In this document: positions 41,927-49,328 of the stretch, piece by piece
Layout of the letters: the number at the start of each line of letters is the position of its first letter
Numbering within the stretch: position 1 is the first letter of the stretch
NCBI GenBank assembly: GCA_964570005.1
Contig: CAZMWE010000005.1
Location: forward strand, 1 to 50,578
DNA: 50,578 nt
Direction of reading: 5' to 3'
Origin: JAJZCD01 sp964570005
GTDB taxonomy: Bacteria > Patescibacteriota > Saccharimonadia > Saccharimonadales > UBA4665
Position numbers and translations under genes: made by a program
Notes under the pieces: model-generated
What the model saw: the letters and a program-made list of their open reading frames with translations, nothing else
The model's database searches: none
Told to the model about the DNA's origin: nothing

Positions 41927-42952
41927 CTAGTACCTACGGCGGGACGATTTCAATATGCGGCGCTTGTAGGATTTCAGGAACAGGAAGCCTCCACCGATAA
42001 GCAGCACAAGCACAATAATCGTACCTACCATGGCCAGGATGTAGCCAGTTGGTATAATCCAGACGGACTTGCTAACATCGATGGTTTGGCCTTTCGTGCC
42101 ATAAGTAAAAGTTGCGCCGACGGTATACTTGCCAAACTTGCCCAGACCTCGCAAAGGTATACTCCACCTACGGAAGCTGTCCGGCAATATTTCTGACTTG
42201 GGATTCTGCTGGTTAAAATTGTAGGTATATACCAGTTTTTTACCTTTCTGGACGTACACCTGGCCAAACGGCGCCTCCTGGAGGTTGCCTTTATTTTCAA
42301 ACCGCACAAACAGGTTGAGGTTGCTAGGATTGCGGAAATTACCGGCAGTATTACCGTTCTGCTGTACTGCGAAGTCAGTCATAGTTAACTGTTCAGTAGT
42401 GGGACCGGGCACCGTCATAAGGATAAGTGACGCGACGCTCCCGCCCAAACCGACCGCGCTGCTTCCCGATATGCCGGCAGTTACGGGCGCAAGGCGCAGC
42501 GCTCCAAAGTAACCGCCCGCCTGAGCGGCTTTAGGAACCGCGATGTTAACGGTTACCGGCATCGTACCATTTGCCGGGATGGTAATGTCCGACATCGGAA
42601 CCATAAAACGCTTAAGACTGTGCGAAGGCGCATAGCTGTTTGAGTCAAGTATAAGATTAGGTTGGCCTTGTTCACCGCCGGCTACGAAATCGTTTTCAAT
42701 CGGTTGCACAGTTATCGGTGCATTCGTCAAGTTAGTTGCTACTACTTTAACCGTTCCAGTAGCGCCGGCCTCAACGGTCAGGTCGGTACGGACCGGTGAA
42801 ATTTTCAGTTCCTGATTGTTAGCAGTAGTGCTCGGTGTGGTGCTGGAGGTAGCCGCCAGTACGGAGGTGCTGCCATAGGCCAAAACCGCACCGCACAAAA
42901 GCAGGGACAAGGTACTATGAACTCTTTTGCTTTTCACTCTTGCATTCCCCAT
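41927..42952 (-). CDS. DUF916-like surface protein, membrane-anchored (copy 1)
   Basis: 341 residues: signal peptide 1-33 (SVLA/ATS), two beta-sandwich domains, TM at about 308-330 and a very basic tail (SYKRRILKSSRRRY). The first domain (LKISPVRTDLTVEAGATGTV, VVATNLTNAPITVQP) and PKAAQAGGYFGALRLAP resemble DUF916/WxL-interacting proteins of Gram-positive bacteria. It is a paralogue of the 46898-48004 product: LMTVPGPTTEQLTMTDF versus FVTVPGTVNENLQLQKF, and FENKGNLQEAPFGQV versus LKNTGNSTEAPAGSI. Probably faces outside and holds other surface proteins. Confidence 0.82.
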   Translation of the reverse strand: MGNARVKSKRVHSTLSLLLCGAVLAYGSTSVLAATSSTTPSTTANNQELKISPVRTDLTVEAGATGTVKVVATNLTNAPITVQPIENDFVAGGEQGQPNLILDSNSYAPSHSLKRFMVPMSDITIPANGTMPVTVNIAVPKAAQAGGYFGALRLAPVTAGISGSSAVGLGGSVASLILMTVPGPTTEQLTMTDFAVQQNGNTAGNFRNPSNLNLFVRFENKGNLQEAPFGQVYVQKGKKLVYTYNFNQQNPKSEILPDSFRRWSIPLRGLGKFGKYTVGATFTYGTKGQTIDVSKSVWIIPTGYILAMVGTIIVLVLLIGGGFLFLKSYKRRILKSSRRRY

Positions 42953-43017
42953 GGTAGATAACTTAGCTTTATGATAGCAGGCTTATAGATAATCACCAAA
43001 CCGTGAGCACAACCCAC

Positions 43018-43044
43018 TAAAACCGCCCCATAGGGGCGGTTTTA
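43018..43044. terminator. Intrinsic terminator of the surface-protein gene
   Basis: A 12-bp stem TAAAACCGCCCC (43018-43029) with GGGGCGGTTTTA (43033-43044) and a 3-base loop, downstream of the minus-strand gene ending at 43067. Confidence 0.85.
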
Positions 43045-43066
43045 GGTTTCGCTTGCAAGAGCGAGA

Positions 43067-44455
43067 TTAGAAGGTACCGACAGCGATTAGGCTAAGGTCA
43101 GCTTTGTAGCTACCGGCCGGCGTGTTGTTTCCGACAGTGGCCGCAAGAGCGAACGGCACATCCATGCTTGCGATTGGAGCACCTTCGGTCCCGAAGACAA
43201 ACCCACCATAGTCTGATGTAGTGTCCTGTACTAGACTGTTTTCCGCAGAGTTGGCCTGTCCGCTGGATGTTGAGGCACCCGAGCCCAGCATAGCGTAACT
43301 TCCAGTAGAGTGGTCATAATTAGTGTTGATGTCAACAGATCCACTTGAACCAGTCCCGGCCGAAGAGGCAGCTCCGAAGGAAAGACCGAACCCAGCTGTG
43401 CCTGCTGCTGTACTGGTGTTACCAGCGGTTGCGCCAAAGGAAGGTATATCGCAAGTTGTAGGCGATGATTGACTTGTACGGTGCAAGCCAACACATTGGT
43501 TACCGGTTTTTAGGAACACTATCGCTCCCTTACTTGCGTTTGTGCTTAATTGCGCCCAGTCCGCGGCATAGCTGATATGCCCAGTATCAAGTGCGCTTAC
43601 ACCGCTGTTTACTTGGCCTAATTGCGTACTAGGATTCGGGGCACCGTTAGAGTGACCTCCGTTGGTCGTGGAGTTGTCGACACAGCCCAGTCCAGGGCCA
43701 TTTGCAGAAGTAGTCAAGGTACCTAGATAGCTACTCGCATCTGCACTACCCTGTGTAGGTGTAGCCGTGTTATTGTTCGGGTCGCCAAAGACACAGAAAG
43801 TCATACTTTCCAAGACCGCCGCCGTTACGCCTATCGTCGCCGACACCGCCATTGCGACTGAGCCGTCGTCTTTGATGTTAGTAACGACCGTACCAGTAGA
43901 CGTGCCACCATGCCCTGCATCACCACCAGCAGCCTGGCCGTCAGTAGTGTTAGCAAAAGTTTCAACGCGTCCGTAGAAGGTACCGTTTGTCAAGTTACTG
44001 CCATCGGGGTTCGTTACACCATCGAGCACGACTGAGTAAGGCGATCCCCCGGTGAGTGCCGCAGCTTTAATGACTATATAGTTTGCGCCCTTGGCCACAT
44101 AGCTACCAGTAGTGTCAGGAGCTTCTGAGCCTACGCCTACGACGTTCACTCCTGCAAGACTCATCCCGGTAGGTGCTGTACATGATGAACCAACTAACGG
44201 AGTATTTTGACAAAACCATATGACAATATCACCACCACCACCAGCCGTGAGGGTGGTCACCGGCGTAAACGTAACAGTATATTTAACGCCCGTCGCGCTT
44301 TGAGCAGACGTACCCATCTGAATGCTCCGGGTTGTTATCTGGTTATCCGCAGAAGCGAACGCCGGAACAACAGCCGGAGCAAGTGTGCCAAGCAACAGGC
44401 TCACAGCTCCCAAGCTGAAGCCGACTCGGCGGTCTAAAAATCTTAACGATTTCAT
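43067..44455 (-). CDS. Secreted beta-rich surface protein A
   Basis: 462 residues. Signal peptide 1-35 (AFA/SADN), no TM or sorting signal after it. The mature part is Gly/Ser/Thr/Asn-rich. It shares blocks with the products at 48055 and 49329: W-FC at 80-82 with CTAPTGM (92-98), VTNP (147-150), VLESMTFCVFG (214-224), FGLSF (356-360) and a C-terminal TPAGSYKADLSLIAV (445-459). Paired cysteines suggest disulfides. AAGGG precedes the ATG and a -35/-10 pair lies upstream. No known family recognised; probably a major surface or matrix protein. Confidence 0.78.
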   Translation of the reverse strand: MKSLRFLDRRVGFSLGAVSLLLGTLAPAVVPAFASADNQITTRSIQMGTSAQSATGVKYTVTFTPVTTLTAGGGGDIVIWFCQNTPLVGSSCTAPTGMSLAGVNVVGVGSEAPDTTGSYVAKGANYIVIKAAALTGGSPYSVVLDGVTNPDGSNLTNGTFYGRVETFANTTDGQAAGGDAGHGGTSTGTVVTNIKDDGSVAMAVSATIGVTAAVLESMTFCVFGDPNNNTATPTQGSADASSYLGTLTTSANGPGLGCVDNSTTNGGHSNGAPNPSTQLGQVNSGVSALDTGHISYAADWAQLSTNASKGAIVFLKTGNQCVGLHRTSQSSPTTCDIPSFGATAGNTSTAAGTAGFGLSFGAASSAGTGSSGSVDINTNYDHSTGSYAMLGSGASTSSGQANSAENSLVQDTTSDYGGFVFGTEGAPIASMDVPFALAATVGNNTPAGSYKADLSLIAVGTF

Positions 44456-44597
44456 TTCTTTCCCTTTATTTATATTTTGCTTTGACTATTTATTTTGTTA
44501 GTAACAGTTCATTTATACCACGCTTATGCTTGGCCACGCAAGCTAATTTTGCATTTTATGCTTGACAAGTTATCCACAGGCTTCCGAGCACGAACTC
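44456..44597. other. AT-rich intergenic region with promoter and one DnaA box
   Basis: 142 bases between two surface genes. It carries the promoter of surface protein A and one perfect DnaA box TTATCCACA (44570-44578). A single box without clustering or replication genes does not make an origin. Confidence 0.5.
44512..44541 (-). promoter_or_regulatory. -35/-10 promoter of surface protein A
   Basis: On the minus strand TTGCGT (44541-44536), 18-base spacer, TATAAA (44517-44512) with a TGG extension. The leader is about 50 bases and ends in an AAGGGAAAG ribosome-binding site. Confidence 0.6.
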
Positions 44598-45839
44598 CTA
44601 GAGATAGTCTGTTGCTACATACAGCCTTTGTGGTTGTCCACTAGAAAAGTTCCTGTAGTACGTCTCCCTAGCATCAGCCGTTACGCCCGCCTCAGCACTA
44701 AAAGTACTTCCAGTTTGTGATATCTCTGTCAGAGCTCCAGTATAGGTATCCTTTACCCACTCACTTGCGGAACTTGAGTTTCCGTACTCCATAACTACAT
44801 ACCGACCATCCATGGAGGCTAACACTCCATGGGTTTCTAGGTCAGGGCATCCGGGCGAAGCGCTTGAACAACTTGATGAATACTCGTTGCCTGAAGCGTC
44901 AGTTGAAACCATCGTATACGTACCCCGAGCAATATCATATTCGAAGACATCGCTCATGCCATTCGTGTCCCCCGAAACAAGGTCAGATTCAGTACTATTG
45001 AATACTACGTGGTCCCCATCACATGTTAATTGTGCTTCGCTACCGTCGTTAGCTATTTTTTGAATTGTGTGCGAAGACCCAACCGTCTCCACAAGGAATA
45101 GCCCACCAATTCCATCAGACGAAAGGTTCGTCGCGCTCGAGTTAAAAACCGCGAATCGACCTGAGCAATCTGTGCTAATGGTACTACTAGGTGCAGTATT
45201 TTCCTGCGTACCATCAGCCGCAGCATCTACCCGCATAGTAGTGCCGAGCAGCATGTCTTTTACGAAAAGGCCTTCGGAGCTAGTAGGATAGCCTATCTCT
45301 CGATAATATATAAACCTGCCGTCTTCACTTACCGCAGGAAAGTTATAGTTATCGTAATACGACGAGCCCACAACCACCTGTGTCGTGTTGTTCTGGGTAT
45401 CCCGTAGATATATTGAATAACCGCCACTATACGTAGTTGTCCCGTCATCCAGATTAGTGGCGGTGGTGGCAAACAACAAGTATCTGGCATTCCTTGACAT
45501 CGTGAAAGCGGTCACAGACTGGTTCGCTTGCACTCCAGAAGTAGAAACGCTTTCTAGTGTAGTAGTGCTCGCCTGGGTGTCCCTTAGATATATATTGCAA
45601 CGGCCGCTAATAGTGCCGCCCGATACTAAGTTTGTAGAGTTAGAACCAAACGCCACATATCTACCGTCTGAGGAAGTCATGGGTGACTGGCCACAAAGCT
45701 GGCCATTACCCTGGTCGCCAGCTGAGTCTAAAGACATTAGGGTTTGCGTAGCAGCGGTTGCAGAACCAAATCCGCTGTATCCAACAATGAGTAATATAAC
45801 TACCAAGATGTTGGCACTTAATAACAATTTGTTTTTCAC
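44598..45839 (-). CDS. Secreted TolB/PD40-like beta-propeller protein
   Basis: 413 residues from GTG 45839, chosen because GAGGGGG lies seven bases upstream. A signal segment at about 5-30 is followed by repeated propeller blades of the type SSDGRYVAFGSNSTNLVSG, RNARYLLFATTATNLDDG, EDGRFIYYREIG and MDGRYVVMEYG, each joined by phrases like NIYLRDTQASTTTLESVS. These match secreted PD40/WD40-like propellers. No TM segment at the end. A CRP-like palindrome lies upstream (45894-45909). A binding role at the surface is likely; the ligand is unknown. Confidence 0.85.
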   Translation of the reverse strand: MKNKLLLSANILVVILLIVGYSGFGSATAATQTLMSLDSAGDQGNGQLCGQSPMTSSDGRYVAFGSNSTNLVSGGTISGRCNIYLRDTQASTTTLESVSTSGVQANQSVTAFTMSRNARYLLFATTATNLDDGTTTYSGGYSIYLRDTQNNTTQVVVGSSYYDNYNFPAVSEDGRFIYYREIGYPTSSEGLFVKDMLLGTTMRVDAAADGTQENTAPSSTISTDCSGRFAVFNSSATNLSSDGIGGLFLVETVGSSHTIQKIANDGSEAQLTCDGDHVVFNSTESDLVSGDTNGMSDVFEYDIARGTYTMVSTDASGNEYSSSCSSASPGCPDLETHGVLASMDGRYVVMEYGNSSSASEWVKDTYTGALTEISQTGSTFSAEAGVTADARETYYRNFSSGQPQRLYVATDYL

Positions 45840-45893
45840 ACTCAACCCCCTCAAGTTACACTTTTAGCTTACGCTTCGCTTAAGGGTCGTGGA

Positions 45894-45909
45894 CGTGATA
45901 AGTATCACA
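45894..45909. promoter_or_regulatory. CRP/FNR-like operator, second site
   Basis: On the minus strand TGTGA-TACTTA-TCACG, nine of ten half-site bases as in the perfect site at 39991. It lies just upstream of a weak -35 region and a poor -10 (TAAGCT, 45871-45866) of the propeller gene, as expected for an activator-dependent promoter. Confidence 0.4.
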
Positions 45910-45919
45910 AAAACTACGA

Positions 45920-46840
45920 CTACTTGTAGGTATCCATCTCCCGCTCAAGCCGGCGGTGCAAGCTGACCAACTCACTGCGGCGGCCAAGCCAGAAACTCGG
46001 TAGCGTGAGTATCATAGTGACAACCGCCGGCCACCAGATTACCTTTGTAATAGTCGTCGAACCACTAGTACCGCTGTTGCCAGTTGAAGTTCCGGTTCCC
46101 GTCGGCTTACCATTGGCGACCGCCACCAGCTGAAGGAAGGCAGTCACGCCGTTTACATCCGTCACCTTCACGACCACCCTATAGATACCCGACTCCTTGT
46201 AGACGTGCGATATATCCACCTCGCCGGCAAGCGACTGGCTCTTGAGATCGGGCGAGCTGCCATCACCCCAGTCGATGCTGAAGGCGTACGGCCCGTTGCC
46301 GCCGCTGATCAGCAACGGCCAGGTCAGCGTCTCACCGGGATCGGCTGCGCGCCGTCCGTAGTTGCTGGTCAGCGTTATAAGCGTCCCGAACGCTGAAAAG
46401 CTAGAGTTGTTGTACGAGACCGTTATGTGGTTGCTGTCCGGGCTGGACTGGTTCAAGTCGTCGTACTGAAAGATATTGATATCGTTCTGGCCGGTAAACA
46501 GTGAGATCTGCAGACTAAAGCTGCCCGTCGTACAGTTAGCCGCCCCCACCAGTACGCCATTGTCGTATACCTGTATCAGCAAGCCCTGCGTACACAGGCC
46601 GGTTATCGTGGTCGGCGACGTCGTAAACGACGCACCGTTACTTGGTGTGGAGATGGTGGCGGTCGTTTGCGGGGGCGGCTGCGGCTTGGTCGCTTCAAGC
46701 GCGTATGACCCTGCACGCGGCGGTGGGTCTGGGATCGGTGTGATGGCGTGTGTCCGCACAGGCAGCAATACCATGCCAAGGGCCAGCAGAGCCACTCCGG
46801 CGATACTCCATGTTTTGGCCTTCAGTCGAGTCACCCACAT
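45920..46840 (-). CDS. PKD-domain surface protein with C-terminal membrane anchor
   Basis: 306 residues: signal peptide 1-32 (THA/ITP), Pro-rich stretch, an Ig-like domain at about 60-142 with possible disulfide C83-C103, a PKD domain at about 155-243 (FSIDWGDGSS at 187-196, HVYKESGIYRVVV), a Gly/Thr/Ser linker, TM at about 268-285 and a basic charged tail. Such domains mediate protein or carbohydrate contacts outside the cell. The same topology as the two DUF916-like neighbours suggests membrane-bound partners of the secreted proteins. Confidence 0.87.
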   Translation of the reverse strand: MWVTRLKAKTWSIAGVALLALGMVLLPVRTHAITPIPDPPPRAGSYALEATKPQPPPQTTATISTPSNGASFTTSPTTITGLCTQGLLIQVYDNGVLVGAANCTTGSFSLQISLFTGQNDINIFQYDDLNQSSPDSNHITVSYNNSSFSAFGTLITLTSNYGRRAADPGETLTWPLLISGGNGPYAFSIDWGDGSSPDLKSQSLAGEVDISHVYKESGIYRVVVKVTDVNGVTAFLQLVAVANGKPTGTGTSTGNSGTSGSTTITKVIWWPAVVTMILTLPSFWLGRRSELVSLHRRLEREMDTYK

Positions 46841-46897
46841 AATACTTACGCTTATTCTACCCCGAAACCGTGCGGCAGCCTAGCTTTCCTGGAGGCT

Positions 46898-48004
46898 CTA
46901 GCGCCGGCGGCTGATGCCGGTGCCCGAGTGGTAGGTTGTGCCCTTTACCAGTCCGCGCACTTTACGCTGCAGCCACCAGCCGCCAAACCCGAGAACCGCC
47001 AGGATGACGATCATTAGGAGGATGAACCACGCGGGCAAGTACCAGAAGTGAGCGGTGCTGGTTATTTCATGCGTCTGGTTGCCGTTCTGACCATAGAATA
47101 CGTCCAACTTTGCGGTATACAGGCCGGGCCACAGGTGAGGGTCCACACAGGTATTCTGGCCGGCATTATCTATAGTCACGCCGCCAAGCTTCGCAACCTG
47201 CGCCTGTTTGGTGTCGATACAGGTGGTAAAGAGGCGTGTCTGGCCTATCAGAGCCAAGGACTGGGTATCATTAGTTTTGTTTATGCTTCCGATGGTCTTA
47301 CCAAACATATTGGTAAGGGTGATACTGCCTGCGGGAGCCTCGGTGGAATTACCGGTATTTTTAAGCGTGTAGGCGATCATCTGCGGTGCATTGAGGGCGA
47401 TATATACATACCCGCCCGTAACCCCATTGTCACTTGAGGCATAAGCGCCGAACTTTTGGAGCTGCAGGTTTTCGTTGACCGTACCCGGCACCGTTACGAA
47501 CATCAACGTGACACCTGAAGCACCCAGGCCAACGTTTCCTCCGTTGCCTTCGCCGGACTGATACATAATGGCGCTGTAATAGCTGCCGGCACCCTGATTC
47601 TTGGGCACCTTCACGCTATAATTGATGGTCTCGGTCCCGCCGGGCCCTATATCAAGCGTTTTTGGCAGATTCAGGAAAGGCTTAATGGACCACGGAGTTT
47701 GTGGGGCATTATCGGCTAAGTACAGCTTGGGCGTACCGGACTGGTCAGTATAGGTAAAGTCTATGACTCTAAGCGTCAAATGCAAACCGCTGGTCGAGTC
47801 TAGGTTGCCGATGTTTATCTTATCATTGATAGTCTGTCCAGGATTTATGACGTAGTTCTTACGGGGTTGGATACTCAACCCTGCTGAACTATTTGAAGTT
47901 GGCTGACTCGTTTGCGCCGATGTGGCAGCCGAAGCAGGCATAACACTAATAGCTATAAGCAGCACCGACAGCGCGGCACTTAGGGTACTGGCAATCCGTT
48001 TCAT
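46898..48004 (-). CDS. DUF916-like surface protein, membrane-anchored (copy 2)
   Basis: 368 residues: signal peptide 1-26 (ASA/ATS), a first beta sandwich (LSIQPRKNYVINPGQTIND, KINIGNLDSTSGLHLTLRV), PKNQGAGSYYSAIMYQSG, then a second sandwich, TM at about 325-345 and a basic tail ending in SRRR. Homologous along its length to the 41927-42952 product. In Firmicutes, proteins of the DUF916 type bind peptidoglycan and WxL proteins; I infer a comparable anchoring role here. Cysteines in RLFTTCIDTKQ and QNTCVDP could pair. Confidence 0.82.
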   Translation of the reverse strand: MKRIASTLSAALSVLLIAISVMPASAATSAQTSQPTSNSSAGLSIQPRKNYVINPGQTINDKINIGNLDSTSGLHLTLRVIDFTYTDQSGTPKLYLADNAPQTPWSIKPFLNLPKTLDIGPGGTETINYSVKVPKNQGAGSYYSAIMYQSGEGNGGNVGLGASGVTLMFVTVPGTVNENLQLQKFGAYASSDNGVTGGYVYIALNAPQMIAYTLKNTGNSTEAPAGSITLTNMFGKTIGSINKTNDTQSLALIGQTRLFTTCIDTKQAQVAKLGGVTIDNAGQNTCVDPHLWPGLYTAKLDVFYGQNGNQTHEITSTAHFWYLPAWFILLMIVILAVLGFGGWWLQRKVRGLVKGTTYHSGTGISRRR

Positions 48005-48054
48005 ACGCTTGTAATTCTCACCTTATGTTTTCAACAATAAGCGGTATTGTAGCA

Positions 48055-49185
48055 TTAAAACCGACCGCTGCATATGTAGGTTATCGTTGTGCTATAGACA
48101 CCGGGGTGGAGATCAGGCGAGTCATTTATGATATAGGTAACGGTAAAAATAGTGCCCAGGTTGACACCGCTACCCTCCGCGACGATATCGCCATCGTGGT
48201 ACATATATTGATTGGGTGTGTTGTAACTCGGCATGATAAACGCGGTTGGTGTTCCAGGATTATTCTGTATGTCGCTGCCGATTGGCCCGGTCAGCGGGTC
48301 ATTATTTGCCACCAGGTTTATGCCGAACTGATCGTTGCCCGGAGCGCTGACAGTCTGGATAGGCAAGGCTGGTATCACATGCGTACCCGCCTCGACAGTC
48401 GGGCCGTTTGCCGTAATGACAAAGCCGCTGTGAGCATTAGTCGCGACAGCCATTTGCGAGGTAGCCGCTGATGTCTCGTCGGGGAATAGGTCCCCAAAGT
48501 CTGTGGCGTTGCCGCCAAGCTGCTGAGTACAGTCACTGCTCACCTGCCCGGCTACACAGAATATCAGGACAGGTGGCACCTGAGTGTCAATCTCAATACT
48601 ATTGGTCACCTGTGAGAGTACGGATCCCAGGTTGATAAGCGTGCCGCTCGCATCAGTGCTAGGGTAATCGCTCATGCGAATTGCGAACGAGTATGCAGTA
48701 TCCGTGGGGTTTACGATATTGCTGAAGGTGTATGTCGAGGGCGTCTCACTTACAGCACCGGGGGTACGCGTTAGCACAATTTCATTGCTTGACTCAGACA
48801 GGATGCTAAAACCTGTTTCGCCGGTCTGACTCGAAAGTACGGCATGCGACACGTCCAATCCGGCCGGAGCCACACACGGGTGATGATCTACCGGGTTCAA
48901 TGGTGATAAGGTCTCACTTGGAACAGGGTCAAGGCAAAAAAGCAAATCTATGGAACCGACCGTAGTCGTATAGACACTATCATTGTTATAGGTAAACGAA
49001 ATCTTATAGCTGGTCGTAGCGCTTGGCACGGAACTGTTTATGAATAGCGAGCGATCATTGAAGCGTATAACTGCCGATGCCTGCGACTCAAAGATTATAA
49101 AAGCGCAGGCAAGCAACACCAGCGTTTGTGCCAGTATAAGACGGTGCGGCAGCAGGCCAACTCTCAGCCGCTTCAACCTTTGCAT
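48055..49185 (-). CDS. Secreted beta-rich surface protein B
   Basis: 376 residues from ATG 49185, placed 7 bases after TACAAT; the frame is open upstream but would include the promoter. Signal segment at about 14-38 (ASA/VIR). Conserved blocks shared with protein A: LLFCLDP (81-87) with CVAPAGL (104-110), IVNP (157-160), VPPVLIFCVAG (203-213), DQFGINLVAN (285-294) and the C-terminal HPGVYSTTITYICSG (360-374). No anchor after the signal, so it is held by other proteins or released. Family not recognised. Confidence 0.78.
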   Translation of the reverse strand: MQRLKRLRVGLLPHRLILAQTLVLLACAFIIFESQASAVIRFNDRSLFINSSVPSATTSYKISFTYNNDSVYTTTVGSIDLLFCLDPVPSETLSPLNPVDHHPCVAPAGLDVSHAVLSSQTGETGFSILSESSNEIVLTRTPGAVSETPSTYTFSNIVNPTDTAYSFAIRMSDYPSTDASGTLINLGSVLSQVTNSIEIDTQVPPVLIFCVAGQVSSDCTQQLGGNATDFGDLFPDETSAATSQMAVATNAHSGFVITANGPTVEAGTHVIPALPIQTVSAPGNDQFGINLVANNDPLTGPIGSDIQNNPGTPTAFIMPSYNTPNQYMYHDGDIVAEGSGVNLGTIFTVTYIINDSPDLHPGVYSTTITYICSGRF

Positions 49186-49192
49186 AAGCACT

Positions 49193-49198
49193 ATTGTA
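49193..49198 (-). promoter_or_regulatory. -10 box TACAAT, leaderless start of surface protein B
   Basis: TACAAT ends exactly 7 bases before the ATG at 49185. Confidence 0.55.
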
Positions 49199-49245
49199 CT
49201 AAAAAATCGGAGCGAGTTGCTAAGCAAACCCTCTTTCTCTCAAAT

Positions 49246-49281
49246 AAAAACTGGCTCCGGGAAAATCCGGAGCCAGTTTTT
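49246..49281. terminator. Strong intrinsic terminator
   Basis: A perfect 15-bp stem AAAAACTGGCTCCGG (49246-49260) with CCGGAGCCAGTTTTT (49267-49281) and a 6-base loop, downstream of the minus-strand surface gene that ends at 49329. The strongest terminator in the window, fitting a highly transcribed gene. Confidence 0.93.
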
Positions 49282-49328
49282 GTTTTGCTCTGCCAAACTA
49301 TGTGGCGTGATATTTGCTAGTTCTATGC

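Noticed and set aside
44570..44578. Perfect DnaA box TTATCCACA in an AT-rich spacer, suggesting an origin
   Set aside because: Only one box, and no dnaA, dnaN, rpmH or parAB genes nearby; one such match is expected by chance about every other window of this size.
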